A stretch of 52,029 nt of DNA from positions 1 through 52,029 of the forward strand of contig JAFQBA010000033.1 in assembly GCA_017416845.1 (NCBI GenBank), given 5' to 3'. The stretch is from Clostridia bacterium (lineage in GTDB: Bacteria; Bacillota; Clostridia; UMGS1810). This document shows positions 35,036 to 44,263 of the stretch, piece after piece; within the stretch, counting starts at the first letter, position 1, and each line of letters starts with the position of its first letter. Under the pieces are notes generated by a model, which made no database searches, had not been told where the DNA came from, and saw only the letters and a list, made by a program, of their open reading frames with translations. A program made the translations under genes and the position numbers.

Positions 35036-36094
35036 TTAATTTTGGGCAATTTCGATAAGTTTATTGAGAAGCTCGGAGTATGAATATCCGCTGGCTTCCA
35101 TAAGTTTGGGATACATGCTTATGCTGGTGAATCCCGGCATTGTGTTAATTTCGTTAAGCCATACCTTATCTTTTGATTCATCAACAAAAAAGTCAACTCT
35201 TGAAAGTCCTTTTCCATCAAGTGCTTCAAAAACTTTAATTGCATAGTCTCTGACTGCTTGTGAATATTTATCGTCAATTTTTGCAGGAATATAAAGTTCA
35301 CTGGTTGAGCTTGAACTGTATTTTGCATCATATGTATAGAACTCTGCAGATGCAACAATTTCACCGACACACGAAGCTTCGATGTCGCCACGATTTCCGA
35401 GAACTGCACACTCCACTTCGTGACCGCTTAAAAATTCTTCAACCAATATTTTACGGTCGAATTTCAGAGCTTCGTTAATTGCCGAAATGAGCTCATCTTT
35501 GTTTTTTGCTTTACCTATTCCGATTGATGAACCTGCATTAGCAGGCTTAATGAAAACGGGATATCCTAATTTTTCTTCAATAATACTGATTTTAGCATCA
35601 AGATTCAATGCATCATGGTTTGTGATAACAACCCAGTCTGCCTGGGGAATACCGGCATTTTGCATAATCACTTTTGTAAACGTTTTGTCCATACCGCAAG
35701 CGGAGGCGATCACACCAACACCAACATATTTAATCCCTGAAAGCTCGAAAAGTCCCTGAATTGTACCATCTTCGCCGTTTTTGCCGTGAAGAACGGGGAA
35801 TGCTACATCGAATGGAATTTTTTTGTATGTATCTCCATCATTTACCATAAGCGCAGACTCTTTCAAGCCGTGAGCAATGTTAACTTCGGATAAATTTTCA
35901 TTATACCAGTTATCTGCCGGAATATTATCATAATCACCGTCGTATAAAAACCATTTTCCGTCTTTTGTTATTCCGACGGTTATAATTTCATACTTTGTTT
36001 TATCGAGATTTGAGATTACAGAATATGCAGATCTTAATGAGATTTCATACTCTGTGGACTCGCCACCGAAAATGACACATATCTTATTTTTCAT
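35036..36094 (-). CDS. ddl: D-alanine--D-alanine ligase
   Basis: ATP-grasp enzyme that makes the D-Ala-D-Ala dipeptide of peptidoglycan. The 352-residue protein has KICVIFGGESTEYEISLRSA at its N-terminus, LHGKNGEDGTIQGL, the ATP-binding FIKPANAGSSIGI, EEFLSGHEVECAVLG, and the C-terminal LNEINTMPGFTSISMYPKL. The YDAKYSS segment is as in D-Ala-selecting ligases. Start is placed at ATG 36094. AAGGAG lies 13 bases upstream, longer than usual; the ATG at 36130 precedes the ribosome site and is unlikely. It begins the minus-strand group ddl, DUF1934, argS, ctpA. Confidence 0.94.
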   Translation of the reverse strand: MKNKICVIFGGESTEYEISLRSAYSVISNLDKTKYEIITVGITKDGKWFLYDGDYDNIPADNWYNENLSEVNIAHGLKESALMVNDGDTYKKIPFDVAFPVLHGKNGEDGTIQGLFELSGIKYVGVGVIASACGMDKTFTKVIMQNAGIPQADWVVITNHDALNLDAKISIIEEKLGYPVFIKPANAGSSIGIGKAKNKDELISAINEALKFDRKILVEEFLSGHEVECAVLGNRGDIEASCVGEIVASAEFYTYDAKYSSSSTSELYIPAKIDDKYSQAVRDYAIKVFEALDGKGLSRVDFFVDESKDKVWLNEINTMPGFTSISMYPKLMEASGYSYSELLNKLIEIAQN

Positions 36095-36282
36095 GATAAT
36101 TAAAATGCTCCTTTTGTTATCATAATACAATTCATTATATTATATCATACTTTTTTGAAAAAGAAAACTTTTTTTTGAAAGTTTTCCGGGAAAATGTATA
36201 CAAAAATTCCATGATTTAGATTATGGTTTATGTAATAGCAAGTCTTAAAAGCAATTTTGTTATTTACAATAATAATTTTATG

Positions 36283-36311
36283 TTGATTTACGAAGAAAAA
36301 TCTGATAAAAT
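36283..36311 (+). promoter_or_regulatory. Promoter of the OGG-like glycosylase gene
   Basis: TTGATT (36283-36288), 17 bases, TAAAAT (36306-36311). Transcription would begin near 36318, so only the ATG at 36328 can be the start, which settles the gene's 5' end. Confidence 0.75.
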
Positions 36312-36327
36312 GTTTTTGGTGATTAAA

Positions 36328-37197
36328 ATGAAAGTAAAAGAAACAAATGAAGGAATTATAGTAAGCGAAGTATCGGATTTTGAACCATCCCACACATTTT
36401 TATGCGGACAGTGTTTCAGATGGGATGAGGAGAAAGACGGCTCTTTCACAGGTATTGCCTTTTCAAAACCCGTAAACATTTCTTATTCAGAAAATGTACT
36501 GACAATAAAAAATATTAATCTTGAAGAATTCGAAAAATATTGGCGACACTATCTTGACCTTGATACCGACTACAAAGAGATAAAAAAAGCTGTTTCAGTT
36601 GACGAAAATGTTAAATCGGCGATTGAATTCGGGTGGGGGATACGAATTCTCAATCAAGAAATTTTCGAGTGCCTGATTTCTTTTATCATATCAACTCAAA
36701 ATCAGATTCCGAGAATCAAAAAAATTGTTGCCGCTCTTTCTGAATTATATGGAAAGAAACTGGAGTATAACGGAAAAACATATTATGCATTTCCGACACT
36801 TGAAGAAATGAAAGATATTAAAGAAGATGATTTAATTCCTCTTAAAGCCGGCTACAGAGCAGGATACATAGTTGATGCTGTTCAAAAGCTTTTAAGGGGT
36901 GATGTGAATCTTTCGGAACTTAAAAATCTTTCATATGCCGATGCAAAAGCGGAGCTTATGAAAATCAGAGGTGTAGGTCCCAAGGTTGCCGACTGTGTTT
37001 TGCTTTTTTCGGCAGAAAAAAAAGAGTCATTTCCGATTGACGTTTGGGTTAAACGCACGGTTCAGACTCTTTATCTTAATGAAAAAGCAACACAAAAACA
37101 AATTGAAAGCTTTGCGACAGAATATTTCGGAAAGTATGCCGGTGTTGCACAGCAATATCTGTTTTATTATTCAAGAGAAAACAATTTGGGAAAATAA
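36328..37197 (+). CDS. ogg: 8-oxoguanine DNA glycosylase (OGG1-like)
   Basis: Bifunctional base-excision repair enzyme removing oxidised guanine. The 289-residue protein has an N-terminal OGG domain (SHTFLCGQCFRWDEEKDGSFTGI), QEIFECLISFIISTQNQIPRIKKIV, and a helix-hairpin-helix-GPD motif, LMKIRGVGPKVADCVLLFS with the catalytic Lys, followed by PIDVWVKRTV with the catalytic Asp. This resembles human OGG1 rather than the MutM or AlkA forms. GGTGA lies five bases before the ATG. It is convergent with DUF5662, with one base between the two stop codons. Confidence 0.92.
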   Translation: MKVKETNEGIIVSEVSDFEPSHTFLCGQCFRWDEEKDGSFTGIAFSKPVNISYSENVLTIKNINLEEFEKYWRHYLDLDTDYKEIKKAVSVDENVKSAIEFGWGIRILNQEIFECLISFIISTQNQIPRIKKIVAALSELYGKKLEYNGKTYYAFPTLEEMKDIKEDDLIPLKAGYRAGYIVDAVQKLLRGDVNLSELKNLSYADAKAELMKIRGVGPKVADCVLLFSAEKKESFPIDVWVKRTVQTLYLNEKATQKQIESFATEYFGKYAGVAQQYLFYYSRENNLGK

Positions 37198-37198
37198 A

Positions 37199-37735
37199 TC
37201 AATAGGTATATTTGTTTTTAATTCTTTGTTTTATAAACTTAAAAGTTTCTTTTTCGCCCTTTTCGGCAAGCATTATCAGCAAGGTTTCAAGCTCATCAGA
37301 TGTATCCGGATGGATACATCTGGTTTTTTTTGCTCTCATAAAATATTCAAGCGGATGATTTTCGGTGTATGCATCTTTAAGATATGTCTTGCTGGCCGCC
37401 ACACGGTCACAAAACATCTCAACAATATAACGATAGGGCATTTTAACCGGTTCAAGCTGTTTGGATTCCATGCTGTAATCTTTCCAATACTCAAAATGGT
37501 GCTTGTTTCTGCCCTGATGATGAATCCAGGCAAGGCTGTAACCATTGGTTGTTCTTTCGCCTTCATTTGGGCTTCTTGTGCCGGTATAGAACTTAATGCC
37601 CTGCCTAAACTCTGTTGGTGAATATTTTGACAAATCATGTCTTAGACCTTGCCAAAATATGCCGCATTTAGCGCAGTGTTTTATGACACAATGTCTGTGT
37701 TTAGTGATTGTTTTTAAATGTCCCCAAAAATGCAT
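37199..37735 (-). CDS. DUF5662-family protein
   Basis: A 178-residue cytosolic protein rich in His and Asp: HCVIKHC, LRHDLSKYS, WIHHQGRNKHHFEYW. The spacing of HD and HH pairs recalls an HD-type metal-dependent phosphohydrolase, but this is only a motif impression. Homologues are often mislabelled 'catalase'. AAGG lies eight bases before the ATG. It is downstream of thrS on the same strand, with a hairpin between, so it is probably separately expressed. Confidence 0.83.
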   Translation of the reverse strand: MHFWGHLKTITKHRHCVIKHCAKCGIFWQGLRHDLSKYSPTEFRQGIKFYTGTRSPNEGERTTNGYSLAWIHHQGRNKHHFEYWKDYSMESKQLEPVKMPYRYIVEMFCDRVAASKTYLKDAYTENHPLEYFMRAKKTRCIHPDTSDELETLLIMLAEKGEKETFKFIKQRIKNKYTY

Positions 37736-37762
37736 AATTACTACCTTTCAAATTATAAATTT

Positions 37763-37792
37763 ATCGGCACAGCGTTTAATAACTGTGCCGAT
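37763..37792 (-). terminator. Hairpin after thrS
   Basis: Perfect 10-base arms ATCGGCACAG/CTGTGCCGAT with a 10-base loop. The following minus-strand sequence is A/T-rich but not a clean T run, so some read-through into the DUF5662 gene is possible. Confidence 0.7.
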
Positions 37793-37807
37793 GGTTAAAA
37801 ATTAAAA

Positions 37808-39739
37808 TTAGCGAGCTTTTGTTTCCACTTCTTCTTTGATTTTTGCAATGAAATTGCAAACACTCATTGAACCTATGTCTCCGTCTTTTCTTGATCTCAC
37901 GGAAACTGTGTTTTCAGCTTCTTCTTTTTCGCCGACAATAAGCATATAAGGGATTTTTTCCATCTGAGCTTCTCTGATTTTGTAACCAAGTTTCTCGTTT
38001 CGGAAATCAGCTTCAATTCTGAGTCCGGCATCCTCAAGTTCATTTTTGATTTTTTCAGCATAATCAAAATATTTTTCCGATACAGGAATAATCTGAACCT
38101 GAGTGGGAGAGAGCCATGTGGGAAGAGCACCGGCATATTTTTCAATAAGAAGAGCAAGTGTTCTTTCATAGCATCCGATGGATGTTCTGTGAATGATATA
38201 AGGATTTTTCTTTTCTCCGTCGGAATCAATATATTCCATGCCGAATTTTTCGGCAAGCATCTGGTCAATCTGGATTGTGATGAGGGTATCTTCTTTGCCA
38301 AATACGTTCTTAATCTGAATATCGAGCTTAGGACCGTAGAAAGCAGCTTCACCAATGCCGATTTTATAAGGAATTTCAAGGTGATTAAGAATGTTTTCCA
38401 TAATGCCCTGAGCTTCATCCCACTGTTCTTTTGTACCAATATATTTATCTCTGTCATCGGGATCCCACTGTGAGAATCTGTAGGAAACATCTTCATAAAG
38501 ACCAAGAGTTTTCAGCATATAAATTGCCATTTCAAGACAGTTTTTAAATTCTTGTTCAAGTTGATCCGGACGACACATAAGATGACCTTCGGAAATTGTG
38601 AACTGACGAACTCTTATGAGGCCGTGCATTTCACCGGAAGCTTCATTTCTGAAAAGAGTTGATGTTTCGTTATATCTTAGCGGAAGATCGCGATAGCTTC
38701 TCATTTTGGAAAGATATGCCTGATATTGGAAGGGACAGGTCATAGGACGAAGAGCAAACACTTCTTTGTCTTTTTCTTCATCACCCAAAACAAACATACC
38801 GTCTTGATAGTGATCCCAGTGACCGGAAAGTTTGTAAAGATCGCTTTTTGCCATATAAGGTGTTTTAGTGAGCAACCAACCGTGTTTTTGCTCATGGTCT
38901 TCAACAAATCTCTGGAGGAGTTGCATTACACGTGCACCTTTTGGAAGCATAATGGGAAGTCCCTGTCCAATAAGGTCGACTGTTGTAAAATAACCAAGTT
39001 CTCTGCCGAGTTTATTGTGGTCGCGTTTTTTTGCCTCTTCAAGCATTTCAAGATGAGCATTCAGTTCATCTTTGTTTGTGTAAGCAGTACCATATATACG
39101 CTGAAGCATTTTGTTTTTTTCACTTCCGCGCCAATAAGCACCGGTAACCGAAAGCAGTTTAAATGCTTTTACGGGTGCAGTGTCAAATAGATGAGGGCCG
39201 GCACAAAGGTCGGTAAAATCGCCTTGTTTATAGAACGAAATAACAGCATCTTCAGGAAGGTCGTTAATAAGTTCAACTTTGTAAGGCTCGCCTTTTTCTT
39301 CCATAAATGCAATAGCTTCGGCTCTGGGGAGTTCAAATCTTTCAAGCTTTATGCGTTCTTTGACAATCTTTTTCATTTCAGCTTCAATTTTGACAAGATC
39401 ATCGTTTGTAAAGCTGATTTCAGTGTCAAAATCATAATAGAAACCGCTGTCAGTCGCAGGTCCGATTGCAAGCTTTACATCGGGATAAAGTCTTTTAACA
39501 GCCTGTGCAAGAATGTGCGAAGCGGTGTGTCTTAAAATAAGTTTTCCCTGTTCATCGTCGAAGGTAAGGATTTCAACGTCGGAGTCCCGGGTCACGGTGT
39601 AGGTGAGTTCTTTAACCTCTCCGTTTACAAGAGCGCCCATTGCACTGCGCGCTAAGCCGTCGCCGATAGATTTTGCGATGTCATAAACTGTTTGAGCTGA
39701 GTCAAACTCTCTGACATCTCCTTTTAACGTAATCTTCAT
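37808..39739 (-). CDS. thrS: Threonine--tRNA ligase
   Basis: Class II aminoacyl-tRNA synthetase for threonine, 643 residues. It has an N-terminal TGS domain (residues 1-60), an editing domain with RHTASHILAQAV (H-x-x-x-H) and DFTDLCAGPHL, the catalytic core with MTCPFQYQAYLSKMRSYRDLP (zinc Cys, motif 2 region) and RTSIGCYERTLALLIEKYAG (motif 3), and a C-terminal anticodon-binding domain (VQIIPVSEKYFDYAEKI). Its leader is only about 35 bases, too short for the T-box that controls thrS in many Bacillota. Confidence 0.96.
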   Translation of the reverse strand: MKITLKGDVREFDSAQTVYDIAKSIGDGLARSAMGALVNGEVKELTYTVTRDSDVEILTFDDEQGKLILRHTASHILAQAVKRLYPDVKLAIGPATDSGFYYDFDTEISFTNDDLVKIEAEMKKIVKERIKLERFELPRAEAIAFMEEKGEPYKVELINDLPEDAVISFYKQGDFTDLCAGPHLFDTAPVKAFKLLSVTGAYWRGSEKNKMLQRIYGTAYTNKDELNAHLEMLEEAKKRDHNKLGRELGYFTTVDLIGQGLPIMLPKGARVMQLLQRFVEDHEQKHGWLLTKTPYMAKSDLYKLSGHWDHYQDGMFVLGDEEKDKEVFALRPMTCPFQYQAYLSKMRSYRDLPLRYNETSTLFRNEASGEMHGLIRVRQFTISEGHLMCRPDQLEQEFKNCLEMAIYMLKTLGLYEDVSYRFSQWDPDDRDKYIGTKEQWDEAQGIMENILNHLEIPYKIGIGEAAFYGPKLDIQIKNVFGKEDTLITIQIDQMLAEKFGMEYIDSDGEKKNPYIIHRTSIGCYERTLALLIEKYAGALPTWLSPTQVQIIPVSEKYFDYAEKIKNELEDAGLRIEADFRNEKLGYKIREAQMEKIPYMLIVGEKEEAENTVSVRSRKDGDIGSMSVCNFIAKIKEEVETKAR

Positions 39740-39774
39740 GTCATTACCTCCATAATTAGTAAAATATAACTTAT

Positions 39775-39803
39775 ATTATATGCTTATTTATGTGAATTGT
39801 CAA
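39775..39803 (-). promoter_or_regulatory. Consensus sigma-A promoter of thrS
   Basis: On the minus strand TTGACA (39803-39798), exactly 17 bases, then TATAAT (39780-39775). Both hexamers are perfect. Confidence 0.92.
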
Positions 39804-39824
39804 GTTTTTTAAAACATTTACATG

Positions 39825-39857
39825 CAAAAATCCGCCGTAATTATTTTTACGACGGAT
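39825..39857 (-). terminator. Intrinsic terminator of the mgl operon
   Basis: On the minus strand ATCCGTCGTAA pairs with TTACGGCGGAT (39857-39847 with 39840-39830, one G-T pair), loop of six, followed by five T. It closes the sugar ABC transporter operon just upstream of the thrS promoter. Confidence 0.88.
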
Positions 39858-39867
39858 AAATGTAATA

Positions 39868-40923
39868 TTATTTTTTTACAAGATATTTTCTCATATCAAT
39901 TGCACAAGCAATGAGAATTATCAAGCCTTTAATAACATATTGCATGTTTGCATCTATTCCGAGAAAAGTAAGTCCGACGAATATGATACGAAGAAGGACA
40001 ACACCTATTATAACACCCCTTATCTTTCCGATTCCACCTACAAATGATACTCCGCCGATGACACATGCCGCTATTGCATCCAATTCATAATTCAGACCTG
40101 TTGCCGCACTGTTTGAACCGATTCTTGCCGCCTCAATAAATCCTGTAACTCCATACAGAATACCGGCAAGGGTAAATACATATATTATTGTTCTTGTTAC
40201 GTTTACACCGGAAACATTGGCTGCATCGGGATTTGAACCAACAGCAAACATATTTTTTCCGAATTTTGTTTTGTTCCATATAAACCACATTAAGGCGGTA
40301 ATTATAATAGAAAACCATACAAAATTTGGGATTGCCGTTTCTCCGATAGATAGAATACTGCCTGTTATAAGATTGGTAAAAGAGGAATCAAGTCCGGAAA
40401 TTGATTGTCCGTTGTTGTTACCAATCATAAGGTACATAAGCAGAAATCCGTATACTATTAATTGAGTTGATAGAGTTACTATGAACGGATGCAGATGAAA
40501 TTTAGCAGTACAAAACCCATTTATTAATCCGACAATTCCGCCTATTGCAAGTGCGATTATAAATACTGTATAGACAGACATTGTATTTAAATCCGGAAAC
40601 ATTTTGTTTGCATATCCGGTTGATTGCAAAAGCGAGGCTGAAACACATGCCACAACGCCGACTATTCTGCCGGCTGAGAGGTCTGTTCCGGTTAGAATTA
40701 TGCAGCCTGCTATTCCAAGTGCTAAAGGTAGATTTGCCGCAGATAGTGAAATAATGTTTATTATTGACGGGATAGACAAAAACATCGGACTGATTATTTG
40801 GATTGCAATAATTGCGGCAATAATAAAAATATATAGGGAATTATCTATCAAAAACTCAATTATTGTGTTTTTATTTACTTTAAATCTTTTATTTGCATTA
40901 CTTACGTTTTGATTATTATCCAT
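39868..40923 (-). CDS. mglC: Galactose/methylgalactoside-type ABC transporter permease
   Basis: A 351-residue permease of the BPD_transp_2 (ribose/galactose) family with eight to ten membrane segments. The signature GIAGCIILTGTDLSAGRIVGV, GLINGFCTAKFHLHPFIVTL and ARIGSNSAATGLNYELDAIAACVIGG are visible. The ATG at 40923 is preferred, with AAAGGTGG upstream; the GTG at 40932 overlaps that site. It is the third gene of mglBAC and begins 11 bases after mglA. Confidence 0.92.
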   Translation of the reverse strand: MDNNQNVSNANKRFKVNKNTIIEFLIDNSLYIFIIAAIIAIQIISPMFLSIPSIINIISLSAANLPLALGIAGCIILTGTDLSAGRIVGVVACVSASLLQSTGYANKMFPDLNTMSVYTVFIIALAIGGIVGLINGFCTAKFHLHPFIVTLSTQLIVYGFLLMYLMIGNNNGQSISGLDSSFTNLITGSILSIGETAIPNFVWFSIIITALMWFIWNKTKFGKNMFAVGSNPDAANVSGVNVTRTIIYVFTLAGILYGVTGFIEAARIGSNSAATGLNYELDAIAACVIGGVSFVGGIGKIRGVIIGVVLLRIIFVGLTFLGIDANMQYVIKGLIILIACAIDMRKYLVKK

Positions 40924-40934
40924 ACAAACCACCT

Positions 40935-42431
40935 TTATACATATTTTGAAGCAAGCGACATTATTTCTTCCTGGTTCGTTGTTGCCGGATTTACTTCTCC
41001 TGCAATTGTTCCGCCGGACATTACAATAATTCTGTCACAAATACCGAGAAGTTCCGGCATTTCAGATGACACCATAATTATTGATTTCCCGTTTTGTGCC
41101 ATTTCGATAATCAACTGATAAATTTCATATTTTGCGCCTACATCAATCCCTCTTGTAGGCTCATCAAGCATTAAAATTTCAGGTTCAGTAAGCATCCATC
41201 TGCCAAAAATAACTTTTTGTTGATTACCTCCGGACAAGGTTCGTATTTGAGTTGATTGTGATGGGGTTTTTACTCTCATTGACTTGATAACGTTATCAGT
41301 ATCTGATTTCATTTTCCTTTTTTCCAGAAAAAGATTAAATTTAATATATTTGCTTAGATTTGAAATTGTTGCATTGCTCAATATATCAAGTATTGCAAAT
41401 ATACCATTTGCACGTCTTTCTTCTGTGACGAGGGCAAGACCTGCTTTAACGGAATCGTTTGTATTTTTGATTTTCAGCTCTTTTCCGTGTAGAAAAATTT
41501 TCCCGCTTTTTCTTTCTGAAAGGCCGAAAATATTTTCTAAAAGTTCAGTTCTTCCTGAGCCGGCAAGGCCTGCAATACCCAGAATTTCACCTTTTTTTAA
41601 TACGAAACTGATATTATTAAGCAAGTTGTGTGTTGATGATAATTCTTCAACTTTTAAAATTACATCTTCCGGTTTGTTGGTTTTTTCAGGAAATCTTGCA
41701 GTCAGTTCTCTTCCGACCATAAGTTTGATTATTTTGTCGATGTTCATATCACTTGCTTTATGGGTCGCAATGTGCATTCCGTCACGCATAACGGTTACAT
41801 AATCTGATATCTCCAATATTTCCTCCATTTTATGTGAAATATATATTATTCCGCATCCTTTTTCTTTTAACCGGTTAATTATTTCAAATAAGTGTTTTAC
41901 TTCTGTATCATTTAATGATGATGTTGGTTCATCAAATACAATTATTTTTGAGTTATATGAAACTGCTTTGGCAATTTCCACCATTTGTCTTTGTGATACC
42001 GGAAGAGAAGACATAATGGTTTTCGGATTGATTTTAATGTTCAGCGAATCAAAAATTTGTTTCGTATCATTATACATCTTTTTTTCATTTACTATTGTTT
42101 TAAAATATGTCGGATATCTTCCGAGCCAAATATTATCCGAAACAGTTCTTTTGAGTGCCTGATTAAGCTCCTGATGAACCATTGCAACACCGTTTTCAAG
42201 GGCATCTTTTGAGTTTTTAAAATTAACTTCTTTTCCATCAAGAATAATTGCACCGCCATCTTTGGCGTATATTCCAAACAGGCATTTCATTAGTGTTGAT
42301 TTTCCTGCACCGTTTTCGCCCATAAGAGCATGAACAGTACCTTTTTCTATTATCAAAGATACATTATCAAGAGCTTTCACACCTGGAAATTCTTTTGTTA
42401 TATTTTTCATTTCCAATAAAACATTTTTCAT
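40935..42431 (-). CDS. mglA: Galactose/methylgalactoside-type ABC transporter ATP-binding protein
   Basis: A 498-residue protein with two ABC domains, as in MglA/RbsA. The first has an intact Walker A (GENGAGKST, about residue 37), signature [10 protein letters not shown] and Walker [12 protein letters not shown]. The second has degenerate Walker [10 protein letters not shown], signature LSGGNQQK and Walker [11 protein letters not shown]. Such fused, partly degenerate ATPases energise monosaccharide uptake. It lies between the binding-protein and permease genes. Confidence 0.94.
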   Translation of the reverse strand: MKNVLLEMKNITKEFPGVKALDNVSLIIEKGTVHALMGENGAGKSTLMKCLFGIYAKDGGAIILDGKEVNFKNSKDALENGVAMVHQELNQALKRTVSDNIWLGRYPTYFKTIVNEKKMYNDTKQIFDSLNIKINPKTIMSSLPVSQRQMVEIAKAVSYNSKIIVFDEPTSSLNDTEVKHLFEIINRLKEKGCGIIYISHKMEEILEISDYVTVMRDGMHIATHKASDMNIDKIIKLMVGRELTARFPEKTNKPEDVILKVEELSSTHNLLNNISFVLKKGEILGIAGLAGSGRTELLENIFGLSERKSGKIFLHGKELKIKNTNDSVKAGLALVTEERRANGIFAILDILSNATISNLSKYIKFNLFLEKRKMKSDTDNVIKSMRVKTPSQSTQIRTLSGGNQQKVIFGRWMLTEPEILMLDEPTRGIDVGAKYEIYQLIIEMAQNGKSIIMVSSEMPELLGICDRIIVMSGGTIAGEVNPATTNQEEIMSLASKYV

Positions 42432-42461
42432 ATTTAATACACCTGTTTGTCATATATTTAA

Positions 42462-43520
42462 TCATTGTCCAAGATATTTTGAGTAGGGAATACGAACTTT
42501 AGCTACACCTTTGTCAATATATGTTTTGTCTATGTTATCAAGAAGATCCTTACCGTTTAGTGCATTTGAAGTTATTACAGCTATTGTTTCTGCCATAAGA
42601 TTTGCATCTTGTTTAATTGTTCCTGTCATTCTGTTATTTTTAATCAGTTCAACTGCAGCATCTGTAGCATCTACACCGAACACAGGGATCATTTTTTTTG
42701 ATCCTGTGTTATAACCGACAGAAGAAAGTGCGGTTATAGCTCCTTCTGCCATACCGTCATTGTTGCAAATTACAAGCTCAATCATATTATTATTTGCATC
42801 GTTGAAGGAAGTAAGAGCTGTGCTCATATATTCATTTGCGGCGGCGGCAGACCATTGACCGTTTTTATCAACTAAGTATTTATTTGGATTAGAAATATCG
42901 TAAAACTCAAGTTCCGGTTTTCCTGCATTAACAAGAATATTGTTTGCATCTTCTACGGCAAATTGTGTTCTGTATATTGCTTCATTATTTCCCTCTTCGC
43001 CTTTAAAGAGAATGTATGATATTTTTCCGTCACCGTTCAGATCTGTTTTATCATAGTTGTTAAGAAGATATTCACCAATCATTTCTCCTTGCATATGTCC
43101 TGCTTCTTTTGCATCTGTTCCGACAAAAACACAGTTTTTATAACTGTTTACCACTTTATCTGATACTTCACGGTTAAAAAATATTACGGGTATATCAGCT
43201 TTTGTCGCCTGAGTTATAATTCCTGAAGCGGCGTCATCAGAACCTGTGTTGACAACATTTACTACAAGAGCCTTTGCGCCTTTTGTAATAGCGGTTTGAA
43301 CCTGCTCAGTCTGAGTGGTTTGATTTCCATTGCTGTCGTAGTCATGATATGATATATCCATTTTATTAAAACTGTCACCAAGTTTCGCTCTCACATTTGA
43401 GATATAAGTATCACTATAGGTATAATAAAACACATGTGCACCACCGGATTTGCCGTTGCCACATCCGGCGAGGTTTAATAAAAGCATAATAGATAATATT
43501 CCTGTTATAATTTTTTTCAT
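42462..43520 (-). CDS. mglB: Galactose/glucose-binding lipoprotein of ABC transporter
   Basis: A 352-residue periplasmic-binding-protein-1 family lipoprotein. The signal ends at the lipobox LAGC, after which the Cys is lipidated. The mature part resembles MglB (VFYYTYSDTYIS, VNVVNTGSDDAASGII, IPVIFFNREV, ELVICNNDGMAEGAITAL, PVFGVDATDAAVELI). Conserved Asn/Asp and aromatic residues fit a glucose/galactose-type pocket. The ATG at 43520 follows GGAGG by five bases. It heads the operon mglBAC. Confidence 0.93.
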   Translation of the reverse strand: MKKIITGILSIMLLLNLAGCGNGKSGGAHVFYYTYSDTYISNVRAKLGDSFNKMDISYHDYDSNGNQTTQTEQVQTAITKGAKALVVNVVNTGSDDAASGIITQATKADIPVIFFNREVSDKVVNSYKNCVFVGTDAKEAGHMQGEMIGEYLLNNYDKTDLNGDGKISYILFKGEEGNNEAIYRTQFAVEDANNILVNAGKPELEFYDISNPNKYLVDKNGQWSAAAANEYMSTALTSFNDANNNMIELVICNNDGMAEGAITALSSVGYNTGSKKMIPVFGVDATDAAVELIKNNRMTGTIKQDANLMAETIAVITSNALNGKDLLDNIDKTYIDKGVAKVRIPYSKYLGQ

Positions 43521-43609
43521 GATATCCTCCAAAATAAATTTAATATGAATTTATTATAAACATTGCATGATTTTTTATTACGATAAAATTAATAAATAAT
43601 CAATTAGTC

Positions 43610-43638
43610 TTGATTTTTTCTTTTAAATTGTATATAAT
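43610..43638 (+). promoter_or_regulatory. Promoter of the small membrane protein gene at 43664
   Basis: TTGATT (43610-43615), 17 bases, TATAAT (43633-43638); divergent from mglB. Confidence 0.78.
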
Positions 43639-43663
43639 TAAGAAAAAAACGGAGAGAGATATT

Positions 43664-44203
43664 ATGTGTAAAAAAACGATACTTATAAATTTGGAACTTT
43701 TCGGCATGCAGATTATTGCCTTTATGTTTTCTTTTTATTTCTTTATATCTGTAATACCAACTTTGCTATATAGCATTTTTACCGGATTCCTTCTTGTATG
43801 GGCATTTCATTCTACATTTTGGAATTTGGGAAATAAAGACCGCAAAATGAATATAATACATAATAATCATCTTAAAGATGGAGAAGCACCACATAAGTTG
43901 TTTCATTTTAAGGGAGCTTTAATGGCGCTTCCTCACTTTATTATTAATATAGCTTTTGTTTTTATAAGTAAATCAGTTTATACCGATTTAATAGTTACCA
44001 TACAAAGCTTTGTTCTTTGGCCGTTTATTGGTATAGTTGATGCTTTGGACATGGGATATATCGGATCGCGTATTATTGCTTGTCTGTTAATGTATATCCC
44101 TTGTGCAACAGGGTATATGTCAGGAATGCACAATATAAGTCTTGTCGAAAAAATATTCCCTAAAATCATATACAAAAGCGAAAAGAATACCGAAAAAAAA
44201 TAA
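43664..44203 (+). CDS. Hypothetical membrane protein
   Basis: A 179-residue protein with about four membrane segments (near residues 5-25, 30-52, 92-112, 120-160). A charged middle loop (NLGNKDRKMN, HNNHLKDGEAPHK) is probably cytosolic. I do not recognise the family. GGAGAGAG lies three to five bases before the ATG at 43664, and the promoter ends about 25 bases before it, excluding the ATG at 43610. It is followed after 60 bases by cwlD on the same strand, separated by a GC-rich inverted repeat. Confidence 0.75.
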   Translation: MCKKTILINLELFGMQIIAFMFSFYFFISVIPTLLYSIFTGFLLVWAFHSTFWNLGNKDRKMNIIHNNHLKDGEAPHKLFHFKGALMALPHFIINIAFVFISKSVYTDLIVTIQSFVLWPFIGIVDALDMGYIGSRIIACLLMYIPCATGYMSGMHNISLVEKIFPKIIYKSEKNTEKK

Positions 44204-44211
44204 ATTCATAT

Positions 44212-44255
44212 CCCCGGATGTTTATATAATAAAATATAGTATAAATATTCCGGGG
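44212..44255 (+). promoter_or_regulatory. Inverted repeat sequestering the cwlD ribosome-binding site
   Basis: CCCCGGA (44212-44218) pairs perfectly with TCCGGGG (44249-44255). The second arm contains most of the GGGGTGA ribosome site of cwlD. The 30-base loop is pure A/T and holds a TATAAT (44225-44230). In a read-through transcript the site would be hidden; in one starting inside the loop it would be free. Confidence 0.5.
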
Positions 44256-44263
44256 TGATTTTT

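Noticed and set aside
36163..36186. Leader terminator in front of ddl
   Set aside because: GAAAACTTT/AAAGTTTTC with a T-rich minus-strand tail is seen, but it is purely A/T-rich and weak. A TATAAT-like element lies downstream of it, so ddl transcription may start after the hairpin. Not enough to claim attenuation.
39740..39830. T-box or other riboswitch in front of thrS
   Set aside because: The consensus promoter leaves only about 35 bases of leader and no T-box GGUGG-type motif is seen. argS is likewise internal to an operon.
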